7,202 nucleotides of DNA from Paracoccaceae bacterium (GTDB lineage Bacteria > Pseudomonadota > Alphaproteobacteria > Rhodobacterales > Rhodobacteraceae), in the NCBI GenBank assembly GCA_003511785.1, contig DOIS01000221.1:1-7202 (forward strand), written 5' to 3'. The stretch's first letter is position 1. Every line of letters starts with the position of its first letter. Both the position numbers and the translations under genes were made by a program. Under the pieces are notes generated by a model, which saw nothing but the letters and a program-made list of their open reading frames with translations, did no database searches and had not been told where the DNA came from. Below, piece after piece: positions 1 to 5,973 of this stretch.

Positions 1-261
1 CGGCTGGGGGCTGCCCCCGTCGCCCATCGGGCTCGACGCGATGGCGCCCCAACGGGCGACCCCCGACGCACAACTTGCAATAGGACGTTCCGGGCCGGGC
101 CGCGCAGGCTCCGGCCCCTTCGCCGCTGACCGGCGCCAAAACAGGCAGTCGGCTCGCCCGGGCAGCGCGCCCGGCAGTGCGGCGGGGGGCTGCGTTGCGC
201 TGCGGCATCGACTGTGCGAGTTTGCGGCCCGTGTAAACAGCCAGAAGGACGAAAGGACAGC
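1..261. other. Non-coding or unassigned left edge
   Basis: No convincing gene is visible here. A plus-strand open frame starting near base 41 has arbitrary Gly/Pro/Arg-rich composition and runs into the methyltransferase gene in another frame, so it is treated as a GC-rich shadow. A minus-strand ATG near base 26 could begin a divergent gene leaving the window, but only nine codons are present. The stretch holds several GC-rich inverted repeats, including 92-98 with 111-117 and 158-163 with 169-174; neither is followed by a T-run. It must also carry the promoter of the methyltransferase gene, but no clear -35/-10 pair could be picked. Confidence 0.5.
92..117. other. GC-rich inverted repeat (7-bp stem)
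   Basis: GGGCCGG at 92-98 is perfectly complementary to CCGGCCC at 111-117, with a 12-base loop. It could be the remains of a terminator for a gene left of the window, or an RNA structure upstream of the methyltransferase. There is no T-run and such repeats are common by chance at this GC content, so its function is unproven. Confidence 0.25.
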
Positions 262-1308
262 ATGCAGACGCAAGACACCGCCTCGCCCGCCGTGACGGCA
301 ATCGAAACGGCCGAGGATCTCTCGGCCATCGCGTTCGGCTTCATGGCATCGAAGGCGCTCTTCGCGGGGCTGCATGTCGATCTTTTCTCGGCGCTGGCCG
401 ACGGCCCGCGGACAGCCGAGGACCTCGCCCGCGAGGCCGGCATTCCGCTCAACCGCGTGGTCATGCTTACCACCGCGCTGGCCAGCGTCGGCCTGCTGAC
501 CCACGAGGCGGACGGGCGCATCTCCAACTCGCCCGCCGCGCAGAGCTTTCTGTCGAAACGGTCGAAATACGATTTCGGCGACTACCTGCGCTATCAGATC
601 GACCAGCAGATGTATCCCTTCCTGCTCCAGCTCAACGCGGTGATGAAGGGCGATCTGGCCGAGGACGCCATCGCCTCCTACAAGCACTGGATGACCGACG
701 AGGAACAGGCCTCGGTCTATTCCGAGAGCCAGCACGCGGGCTCGCTGGGGCCGGGGCGGACGCTGGCGCGCAAGGTGGATCTCGCGCAGGCGCGCAGCCT
801 GCTGGACGTGGGCGGGGGCACCGGCGCGATGACGATCAGCCTGTGCGCCGAGTATCCCGAGTTGCACGCGACCATCATCGATTTTCCCAACGTGGCCGAG
901 ATCGGCTGGCGCTTCATCTCCGAGGCCGACCTGGTGGACCGGGTGCGTTACATCCCCGGCAACGCGGTCGAGGTGCAATGGCCGGGCGCGCAGGACGCGA
1001 TCCTGATGTCCTACCTGATGAGCGGCGTGCCCGGCGACAACGTGGCCGACCTGCTGGCCAAGGCGTTCGAGGCGCTCAGCCCCGGCGGCCGGCTGATGGT
1101 GCATGACTTCATGGTCGAGGAGGACCGGCGCGGACCGGCTCTGGCCGCGCTCTGGCAGTTGCAGCACATGGCCTTCACCCCCGACGCGCGCTCGCTCTCG
1201 GTGGGCTGGCTGACGCAGGCGGGCGAGAAACTGGGCTTCGAGGTCGAGCAGGTGGACAACCTGATCCCGGCGATGACCAAGCTGGTGGTGTTCCGCAAGC
1301 CGGGCTGA
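262..1308 (+). CDS. SAM-dependent methyltransferase, plant-type O-methyltransferase fold; possible DsyB (DMSP synthesis)
   Basis: A 348-residue cytosolic methyltransferase. Residues about 20-100 form the winged-helix dimerisation domain typical of the acetylserotonin/plant O-methyltransferase family. The SAM-binding glycine motif LLDVGGGTGA is at 180-189, with the ribose-binding acidic residue D207 in IIDFPN. Where classical family members carry the catalytic His-Asp (HDW), this protein reads SYLMSGVPGDN (250-260), so the general base is missing. That suggests a substrate other than a phenolic hydroxyl. Length, the YLRYQIDQQMYPF (108-120) and SESQHAGSLGP (154-164) segments and the Rhodobacteraceae setting fit DsyB, which S-methylates 4-methylthio-2-hydroxybutyrate on the way to DMSP. 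That match is from memory and not proven. The ATG at 262 is chosen because GAAAGGA lies just upstream; an in-frame start at 214 would add 16 residues unlike the family. The gene appears to stand alone; clpP follows 177 bases later. Certain as a methyltransferase, about even odds for DsyB. Confidence 0.9.
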   Translation: MQTQDTASPAVTAIETAEDLSAIAFGFMASKALFAGLHVDLFSALADGPRTAEDLAREAGIPLNRVVMLTTALASVGLLTHEADGRISNSPAAQSFLSKRSKYDFGDYLRYQIDQQMYPFLLQLNAVMKGDLAEDAIASYKHWMTDEEQASVYSESQHAGSLGPGRTLARKVDLAQARSLLDVGGGTGAMTISLCAEYPELHATIIDFPNVAEIGWRFISEADLVDRVRYIPGNAVEVQWPGAQDAILMSYLMSGVPGDNVADLLAKAFEALSPGGRLMVHDFMVEEDRRGPALAALWQLQHMAFTPDARSLSVGWLTQAGEKLGFEVEQVDNLIPAMTKLVVFRKPG

Positions 1309-1336
1309 GACCGGGAGCGGGCGGCGACCAGCGCGG

Positions 1337-1371
1337 CGGGGCGGGCGCCCCGGCCGCAGGTCCCGGCCTGC
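1337..1371. other. Two short GC-rich hairpins after the methyltransferase gene
   Basis: CGGGGC (1337-1342) pairs with GCCCCG (1347-1352), and GCAGG (1356-1360) pairs with CCTGC (1367-1371). They sit 30-60 bases past the methyltransferase stop, where a terminator would be expected, but no T-run follows either. They are weak candidates for transcript end structures only. Confidence 0.25.
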
Positions 1372-1485
1372 CGCCGGGGCAAATCCGGCCCCGCCCCTTG
1401 CGGCCCCCCTGCGCCAACACTAAGACTCTCGTAATCGCAAATCGGGTATCCTCCCGCCCCAATCCTTGAAGAGCAGGCCAGCCAC

Positions 1486-2115
1486 ATGTTCGATCCCGTT
1501 GACACCTACATGAACACCCTCGTCCCCATGGTGGTCGAGCAGACCAGCCGGGGCGAGCGGGCCTATGACATCTTCTCGCGCCTGCTGAAGGAACGGATCG
1601 TGTTCATCAACGGGCCGATCCATGACGGGATGTGCCACCTGATCGTGGCCCAGCTTCTGCATCTCGAGGCCGAGAACCCGTCGAAGGAAATCTCGATCTA
1701 CATCAACTCGCCCGGCGGCGTGGTGACGAGCGGTTTGTCGATCTATGACACGATGCAGTATATCCGCCCGGCCTGTTCCACGCTGGTGATCGGCCAGGCG
1801 GCGTCGATGGGCTCGGTCCTGCTCGCGGGGGGCGAGGCGGGGATGCGCTTTGCCCTGCCAAACAGCCGGATCATGGTGCACCAGCCCTCGGGCGGCTACC
1901 AGGGTCAGGCCAGCGACATCATGATCCACGCGGCCGAGACCCAGAAACTCAAGGACCGGCTCTACGAGATCTACGCCAAACATACCGGCCAGACGAAGAA
2001 GACCATTGAAAAAGCGCTCGATCGGGACAATTTCATGTCTCCCGAGGAAGCGAAGGAATGGGGCCATATCGACGAAATCGTGAACAGCCGGCCCAAGACC
2101 GAAGACAAGGGCTGA
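1486..2115 (+). CDS. clpP: ATP-dependent Clp protease proteolytic subunit ClpP
   Basis: Serine protease subunit (209 residues, close to the 207 of E. coli ClpP) that forms the tetradecameric chamber docked by ClpX or ClpA in the cytosol. The complete catalytic triad is visible: Ser107 in GQAASMGS, His132 in MVHQPSGG and Asp181 in DRDNF, spaced as in E. coli (Ser111, His136, Asp185). The N-terminal VPMVVEQTSRGERAYDI segment (13-29), which lines the axial pore, and the oxyanion-loop SPGG (75-78) are also intact. The ATG at 1486 gives the standard N-terminus; upstream GAAGAGCAGG is a modest ribosome-binding site. clpX follows after 176 bases on the same strand, the common clpP-clpX order, but the gap carries a hairpin and a TTGACA box, so clpX may have its own promoter. 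Nothing is unusual in the protein. Confidence 0.98.
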   Translation: MFDPVDTYMNTLVPMVVEQTSRGERAYDIFSRLLKERIVFINGPIHDGMCHLIVAQLLHLEAENPSKEISIYINSPGGVVTSGLSIYDTMQYIRPACSTLVIGQAASMGSVLLAGGEAGMRFALPNSRIMVHQPSGGYQGQASDIMIHAAETQKLKDRLYEIYAKHTGQTKKTIEKALDRDNFMSPEEAKEWGHIDEIVNSRPKTEDKG

Positions 2116-2142
2116 GCCGCGCGCGCTTCGCGTCCCGCCCGC

Positions 2143-2180
2143 TTCCCGGGCGCCTGCGGCGGGGAACCGCGCCCGGGGAA
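2143..2180 (+). terminator. Possible terminator or attenuator hairpin between clpP and clpX
   Basis: CCCGGGCGC (2145-2153) is perfectly complementary to GCGCCCGGG (2169-2177), a 9-bp GC-rich stem with a 15-base loop. It can be lengthened by TT/AA pairs if one G is bulged. Only three T residues follow (2181-2183), so termination would be partial at best. Its place about 30 bases after the clpP stop and directly before the TTGACA box suggests it separates clpP from clpX transcription. Inferred from sequence only. Confidence 0.4.
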
Positions 2181-2181
2181 T

Positions 2182-2211
2182 TTGACATTGTGGACGGGCG
2201 GACCCTGTCCT
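2182..2211 (+). promoter_or_regulatory. Possible clpX promoter (perfect TTGACA, weak -10)
   Basis: A perfect housekeeping-sigma -35 box TTGACA lies at 2182-2187. With an 18-base spacer the -10 would be TGTCCT (2206-2211), which matches TATAAT at only three positions, so the -10 is poor. The site is about 80 bases before the clpX start and directly after the hairpin at 2143-2180, a sensible place for a promoter. No convincing heat-shock sigma-32 element was found for clpX. Confidence 0.35.
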
Positions 2212-2291
2212 AAGCTGCCCGGAAGGTGCAGTTATCGGTTCCCGGGCCGCGCGCGGGACCGGATCGGAAATCGAAGCCTGGAAGGGACGTC

Positions 2292-3560
2292 ATGGCAACG
2301 AACTCAAGCGGCGACAGCAAGAACACGCTCTATTGCAGCTTCTGCGGCAAGAGCCAGCACGAGGTGCGCAAGCTGATTGCCGGGCCGACCGTCTTCATCT
2401 GCGACGAATGCGTCGAGCTGTGCATGGACATCATCCGCGAGGAGACCAAGGCCAGCGGGCTGAAAGCCACTGACGGGGTGCCCTCGCCCAAGGATATCTG
2501 CGAGGTTCTGGACGATTACGTGATCGGCCAGGCCATGGCCAAGCGCGTGCTCTCGGTCGCGGTGCACAACCACTACAAGCGTCTCAACCATGCGCAGAAG
2601 GCGGGCTCGGACATCGAGCTGGCCAAGTCGAACATCCTGCTGATCGGTCCCACCGGCTGCGGCAAGACGCTCCTGGCGCAGACGCTGGCGCGCATCCTCG
2701 ACGTGCCCTTCACCATGGCCGATGCCACCACGCTGACCGAGGCGGGCTATGTGGGCGAGGATGTCGAGAACATCATTCTCAAGTTGTTGCAGGCCAGCGA
2801 ATACAACGTCGAGCGCGCGCAGCGCGGCATCGTCTATATCGACGAGGTGGACAAGATCACCCGCAAGTCGGAAAACCCCTCGATCACCCGCGACGTCTCG
2901 GGCGAGGGGGTGCAGCAGGCGCTGCTGAAGCTGATGGAGGGCACCGTGGCCAGCGTGCCGCCGCAGGGCGGGCGCAAGCATCCGCAGCAGGAATTCCTCC
3001 AGGTGGACACGACCAACATCCTGTTCATCTGCGGCGGGGCCTTCGCCGGGCTCGACAAGATCATCGCCCAGCGGGGCAAGGGTTCGGCCATGGGCTTCGG
3101 CGCGGACGTGCGTGACAACGACGCGCGCGGCATCGGCGAGGTGTTCAAGGAACTCGAGCCCGAGGACCTGCTGAAATTCGGCCTGATCCCGGAGTTCGTC
3201 GGCCGTCTGCCGGTGCTCGCCACGCTCGAGGATCTCGACAAGGATGCGCTGGTCACCATCCTGACCGAGCCCAAGAACGCCCTGGTCAAGCAATACCAGC
3301 GCCTGTTCGAGCTGGAGGGTACCGAGCTTCAGTTCACTGACGACGCGCTCCAGGCCATCGCCAAACGCGCCATCGAGCGCAAGACCGGTGCGCGCGGGCT
3401 GCGCTCGATCCTCGAGGACATCCTGCTCGACACCATGTTCGACCTGCCGGGCATGGATAACGTCACCAAGGTCGTCGTGAACGAGGAGGCCGTGACCTCG
3501 GACGCCTCGCCGCTCTTCATCTATGCCGATTCGGACAAGGAATCGGCCACCGCCGGATAA
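2292..3560 (+). CDS. clpX: ATP-dependent Clp protease ATP-binding subunit ClpX
   Basis: AAA+ unfoldase (422 residues, usual length) that recognises tagged substrates, unfolds them and feeds them to ClpP. The N-terminal zinc-binding domain has Cys15, Cys18, Cys37 and Cys40. The AAA+ core shows Walker A GPTGCGKT (119-126), pore loop GYVG (152-155), Walker B IVYIDE (180-185), the RKH pore loop (228-230) and the sensor-2 motif GARGLR (366-371). The ClpP-docking loop, IGF in E. coli, reads MGF here (267-269), a mild substitution. The ATG at 2292 has AAGGGA just upstream and gives the family's standard N-terminus; the longer frame back to 2226 adds residues absent from ClpX. A strong intrinsic terminator starts 26 bases after the stop. 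The last 40 bases are overlapped by the 3' end of the convergent minus-strand gene. Confidence 0.98.
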   Translation: MATNSSGDSKNTLYCSFCGKSQHEVRKLIAGPTVFICDECVELCMDIIREETKASGLKATDGVPSPKDICEVLDDYVIGQAMAKRVLSVAVHNHYKRLNHAQKAGSDIELAKSNILLIGPTGCGKTLLAQTLARILDVPFTMADATTLTEAGYVGEDVENIILKLLQASEYNVERAQRGIVYIDEVDKITRKSENPSITRDVSGEGVQQALLKLMEGTVASVPPQGGRKHPQQEFLQVDTTNILFICGGAFAGLDKIIAQRGKGSAMGFGADVRDNDARGIGEVFKELEPEDLLKFGLIPEFVGRLPVLATLEDLDKDALVTILTEPKNALVKQYQRLFELEGTELQFTDDALQAIAKRAIERKTGARGLRSILEDILLDTMFDLPGMDNVTKVVVNEEAVTSDASPLFIYADSDKESATAG

Positions 3561-3952
3561 GGCGGGCAATCACCGGACGGATCGGAACGGCGCGGGCGAC
3601 CGCGCCGTTTTTTGTTGGCCCCTGATTGGGCCTGGCGCCGTTTCGGCCCGCGCCGCGAGAGGCGCCGGACATTGCCCGCGGTCGCCTGCGCATAGGGGGC
3701 GAGCGCGGCCCCGGCCACCGCCGCGGCGGGCTTGCCGCGCATCAGCGCCGCGCCGGCCACCGTCTGCGCGCGCGTGAAGGCGTTGATCTTCTCCTCGACC
3801 ATACGCCGGTTCTCGGAGGGCGTGACGGACCATAGCCCGGCCATCCCCAGCATCCGCATCCCGATCACCGCCTGCGCCTCGGCCAGCATCCGACCCGATT
3901 GCAGGCCCAGACGCCAGAAGGCCATGGGGTCGGGGCGATGGGGAAAGGGCAT
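3521..3952 (-). CDS. Small basic protein of the Rhodobacteraceae 'antifreeze protein' type, 3'-extended
   Basis: A 143-residue protein of unknown function. The N-terminal part (MPFPHRPDPMAFWRLGLQ, then helix-forming EAQAVIGMRMLGMAGLWSV, then SENRRMVEEKINAFTRA) resembles small Rhodobacteraceae proteins labelled 'antifreeze protein', a name with no functional support; the Ala-rich amphipathic helices could also suggest a phasin-like surface protein. The resemblance is recalled, not searched. The start at 3952 is preferred because GGAG lies six to seven bases upstream on the minus strand; an in-frame ATG at 3982 lacks a ribosome-binding site. Family members as remembered end soon after the RRGPK motif, but here the frame continues about 40 residues, through the clpX terminator and 40 bases into clpX. 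The very basic tail (GANKKRRGRPRR) may therefore be an accidental extension after loss of the original stop. It is divergent from the NDUFA12 group. Confidence 0.65.
   Translation of the reverse strand: MPFPHRPDPMAFWRLGLQSGRMLAEAQAVIGMRMLGMAGLWSVTPSENRRMVEEKINAFTRAQTVAGAALMRGKPAAAVAGAALAPYAQATAGNVRRLSRRGPKRRQAQSGANKKRRGRPRRSDPSGDCPPYPAVADSLSESA
3586..3613 (+). terminator. Rho-independent terminator of clpX
   Basis: AACGGCGCG (3586-3594) pairs perfectly with CGCGCCGTT (3601-3609) around a six-base loop, and a run of six T residues (3608-3613) follows. This is a textbook intrinsic terminator for plus-strand transcription, 26 bases after the clpX stop. In the opposite direction the stem is followed by only two T residues, so it should not stop the convergent minus-strand gene, whose reading frame runs straight across it. 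Confidence 0.92.
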
Positions 3953-4065
3953 GGCGGGTCTCCGGTGGTGTGTGAATGACATGACAACGGCGCGGGCGCC
4001 CCTCCGGTTCCCCTGCGCGCGGGCGGCTGCGCGCCCATGTCCCGGTCCGTGCAGGCCAAGAGCAC

Positions 4066-4090
4066 TGGACCTTGGCCGCCGCATGGTCCA
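4066..4090. promoter_or_regulatory. Inverted repeat upstream of the NDUFA12 gene
   Basis: TGGACC (4066-4071) and GGTCCA (4085-4090) form a perfect 6-bp inverted repeat with a 13-base spacer, ending 34 bases before the NDUFA12 start. The spacing puts the arms about two helix turns apart, as in many dimeric-regulator operators, and it lies in the 172-base region between two divergent genes. It could equally be a chance repeat or an RNA hairpin in the 5' leader. No regulator is implied by the sequence. Confidence 0.3.
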
Positions 4091-4124
4091 TATCTGGCCG
4101 CGACACGAAGGCTTGGAGGTGTCC

Positions 4125-4508
4125 ATGGGAATCCTGAACGGTTTGCTGCGTGCGGTGACGTGGTGGAACGGCTCCACCCTGAACACGCAGATCTTCACCG
4201 CCCGCAAGGGCATCAAGGTGGGCGAGGACGACCAGGGCAACATCTATTACCGCAACAGCGACGACAGCAAACGCTGGGTCATGTTCAACGGCGAGGTCGA
4301 GGGCAGCCGCATCAGCCCCGACTGGCACGGCTGGCTGCACCGCACCTGGGACGAGCCGCCCAGCGAAAAGCCGCTGCCCAAGAAAGCCTGGGAGAAGCCG
4401 CATCAGGAGAACCTGACCGGCACTGCGCTGGCCTATGCGCCCGCCGGGTCGCTGCGCCGCGCCAAGCCGGTCGAGCGCCGCGACTACGAGGCGTGGACGC
4501 CGGAATAA
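4125..4508 (+). CDS. NADH:ubiquinone oxidoreductase subunit NDUFA12 family
   Basis: A 127-residue homologue of the mitochondrial complex I accessory subunit NDUFA12 (B17.2). In alphaproteobacteria it is thought to sit on the peripheral arm of the respiratory NADH dehydrogenase at the cytoplasmic face of the inner membrane and to aid stability or assembly rather than electron transfer. The family core is clear: GNIYYRN (38-44), then RWVMFNGEVEGSRISPDWHGWLH (50-72), followed by a Pro/Lys-rich tail. No signal peptide or cofactor motif is seen. The start at 4125 follows GGAGG at 4115-4119 with a five-base gap; the open frame extends further upstream but without family resemblance. mlaD begins 10 bases after the stop, so the two are almost certainly co-transcribed. 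The main nuo operon is not in the window. Confidence 0.95.
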   Translation: MGILNGLLRAVTWWNGSTLNTQIFTARKGIKVGEDDQGNIYYRNSDDSKRWVMFNGEVEGSRISPDWHGWLHRTWDEPPSEKPLPKKAWEKPHQENLTGTALAYAPAGSLRRAKPVERRDYEAWTPE

Positions 4509-4518
4509 GGCCGCGATC

Positions 4519-4971
4519 ATGTCCTACAAGACCACCGAAGTGCTGGTCGGCGGCGCGGTTCTGGCCGGCGCGCTGGCCTTTGCCGTGTATGCCAGCCAGG
4601 CCACCGGCCTGTCGCGGGGCGGCGATGGTTATGAGTTGCACGCCTCCTTCCGCTCGCTCGAAGGGGTCTCGGTGGGCACCGACGTGCGCCTGGCCGGGGT
4701 CAAGATCGGCACCGTGACCGGCATGGAGCTGAACCCGCAGACCTATCGCGCCGACGCCACCGTCGTGGTCTCCGACGGCATCGAGATCCCCGACGACAGC
4801 GCCATCACCGTGGCCTCCGAGGGGCTGCTGGGCGGCAATTTCATCGAGGTGGTGCCCGGCGGCTCGCCCTTCTATTTCGCGCCGGGCGACGAGTTCAGCG
4901 ACACCCAGGGCGCGGTGAGCCTGATCTCGCTCCTGCTGAAATTCGTCTCCGGCGACGGGGGCGGGGAGTGA
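4519..4971 (+). CDS. mlaD: MCE-domain protein MlaD, outer membrane lipid asymmetry maintenance
   Basis: A 150-residue inner-membrane-anchored periplasmic protein of the Mla phospholipid transport system, where MlaD forms a hexameric ring on the MlaFE ABC transporter and passes lipids between the membranes. It has a short cytosolic start (MSYKTTE), one transmembrane helix (about 8-28), a single MCE domain (about 37-116, with SLEGVSVGTDVRLAGVKIGTV) and a hydrophobic C-terminal segment VSLISLLLKF like the pore helix of the family. The ATG at 4519 follows the NDUFA12 stop by 10 bases with AAGG nearby. Its stop overlaps the start of the DUF2155 gene by four bases. The partner genes mlaE, mlaF, mlaB and mlaC are not adjacent, a scattered arrangement that I believe is usual in this group. 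Confidence 0.93.
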   Translation: MSYKTTEVLVGGAVLAGALAFAVYASQATGLSRGGDGYELHASFRSLEGVSVGTDVRLAGVKIGTVTGMELNPQTYRADATVVVSDGIEIPDDSAITVASEGLLGGNFIEVVPGGSPFYFAPGDEFSDTQGAVSLISLLLKFVSGDGGGE

Positions 4972-5357
4972 TTCGCGCCGCCGCTCTGGCCCTTCTGCTG
5001 GGTGCGCACGCGCTGGCCGCGCAGGAGGCCGCCACGCCTGACGACACGGGCCCCGAGGGGGCTCTTGCGGCACAGGGCGCGGTGCTGCGTGCGCTTGACA
5101 AGGTCGACGGCCGGACCGTCGATGTCGAGCTTCCCTCGGGCAGCACGCGCGAGGTCATGGGGCTTTCGGTAGAACTGGCCGATTGCCGCTATCCCGCCGA
5201 CAACCCCACGGGCGACGCCTTCGCCTTCATGGTGATCCGCGCGCCGGGCGAGGTCGAGCCGCTCTTTGCCGGCTGGATGATCGCCACCGCACCGGCACTC
5301 AACCCGCTCGATCACAACCGCTACGACATCTGGGTGATCCGCTGTATCACCTCCTGA
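4968..5357 (+). CDS. Secreted DUF2155 domain protein
   Basis: A 129-residue protein of unknown function in the DUF2155 family. Residues 1-18 (MIRAAALALLLGAHALAA) are a typical Sec signal peptide with probable cleavage before QEA, so the mature protein should be periplasmic. The DUF2155 region runs from about 39 to the end (VLRALDKVDGRTVDVELP ... LDHNRYDIWVIRC). Two cysteines, C73 and C126, remain in the mature part and could form a disulphide. The start is a GTG at 4968 whose last two bases belong to the mlaD stop (GTGA overlap), which points to translational coupling with mlaD and perhaps a shared envelope role; that link is inference. The last 37 bases overlap the 3' end of aat on the other strand. 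Confidence 0.88.
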   Translation: MIRAAALALLLGAHALAAQEAATPDDTGPEGALAAQGAVLRALDKVDGRTVDVELPSGSTREVMGLSVELADCRYPADNPTGDAFAFMVIRAPGEVEPLFAGWMIATAPALNPLDHNRYDIWVIRCITS

Positions 5358-5953
5358 GCCGGGGGGATGGCCGGCACGGTGAAATTGGCGGGCTGCTCCA
5401 GAGCCTCGCGCAGTTGCGCGTGATAGGCGGCGCGGCTGATCTCGATCCCGCCGAGCCGGGCCAGGTGATCGGTCAAAAACTGCGTGTCGAACAGCATGAA
5501 CCCGGCCAGGTTCAACCGATCCACCAGGTAGGCTAGGGCGATCTTCGACGCGTCGCGCCGGCGCGAGAACATGCTTTCGCCGAAGAACGCCGCGCCCAGC
5601 GGCACGCCATAGACGCCGCCGACAAGGTCCGCCCCCTCCCAAATCTCCAGCGAATGGGCATGTCCGCGTCTGTGCAGGGCGATGTACTGGTCGCGGATCT
5701 CGGCGTTGATCCAGGTTTCGTCGCGGTCGGCGCAGCCATCCACCACGCCCGCGAAATCCCGGTCGGTGGTCACCGTGAACCCGCCCCGCCGCATCCGGCG
5801 GGCCAGCGAGCGCGACAGGTGGAACCCGTCCAGCGGCATCACCCCCCGCCGCCGCGGGTCGAGCCAGAAGATCTCGGGATCGTCGCGGTGCTCGGCCATG
5901 GGGAAGATCCCCATGGCATAGCCGCGCAGCAGCAGCTCGGGGGTCAGCCGCAT
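5321..5953 (-). CDS. aat: Leucyl/phenylalanyl-tRNA-protein transferase
   Basis: Cytosolic enzyme (210 residues from this start) that transfers Leu or Phe from aminoacyl-tRNA to proteins with N-terminal Arg or Lys, creating N-degrons read by ClpS and degraded by ClpAP. Family landmarks are all present: GIFPMAE (15-21), FHLSRSL (44-50), GGVYG (112-116), GESMFS (125-130), ASK (135-137) and FDTQF (155-159). Residues E126, D156 and Q158 line up with E156, D186 and Q188 of the E. coli active site. The ATG at 5953 gives the family-like start MRLTPELLL. A GTG at 5977, overlapping the accC stop as GTGA, would add eight Gly/Pro/Arg residues and cannot be excluded. It lies directly behind accC and is probably co-transcribed with it. 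The 3' end overlaps the DUF2155 gene by 37 bases. Confidence 0.95.
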   Translation of the reverse strand: MRLTPELLLRGYAMGIFPMAEHRDDPEIFWLDPRRRGVMPLDGFHLSRSLARRMRRGGFTVTTDRDFAGVVDGCADRDETWINAEIRDQYIALHRRGHAHSLEIWEGADLVGGVYGVPLGAAFFGESMFSRRRDASKIALAYLVDRLNLAGFMLFDTQFLTDHLARLGGIEISRAAYHAQLREALEQPANFTVPAIPPAQEVIQRITQMS

Positions 5954-5973
5954 CCGCCGCCCCGGCCCAAGGG

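Noticed and set aside
214..261. Longer N-terminus for the methyltransferase (start at 214)
   Set aside because: The added residues do not look like the family, and the ATG at 262 has a much better ribosome-binding site.
41..295. 84-residue plus-strand frame at the left edge
   Set aside because: It has low-information Gly/Arg/Ala composition, lacks a good ribosome-binding site and overlaps the well-supported methyltransferase start in another frame.
2226..2291. Longer N-terminus for ClpX (start at 2226)
   Set aside because: ClpX proteins begin shortly before the zinc-binding cysteines; AAGGGA just before 2292 supports the shorter start.
2304..3569. 421-residue open frame on the minus strand opposite clpX
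   Set aside because: It is the antisense of a certain clpX gene; the His/Gln/Gly/Leu-rich composition is typical of GC-rich reverse-frame shadows and shows no domain.
3570..4520. 316-residue minus-strand frame spanning the clpX downstream region and the NDUFA12 gene
   Set aside because: It is antisense to NDUFA12 and out of frame with the better supported small minus-strand gene; no domain is recognisable.
5321..5953. Functional unit of Aat with the nearby ClpXP genes
   Set aside because: The Leu/N-degron route uses ClpS and ClpAP, not ClpX, and the genes are about 2 kb apart on opposite strands with unrelated genes between, so proximity alone is not evidence of a system.
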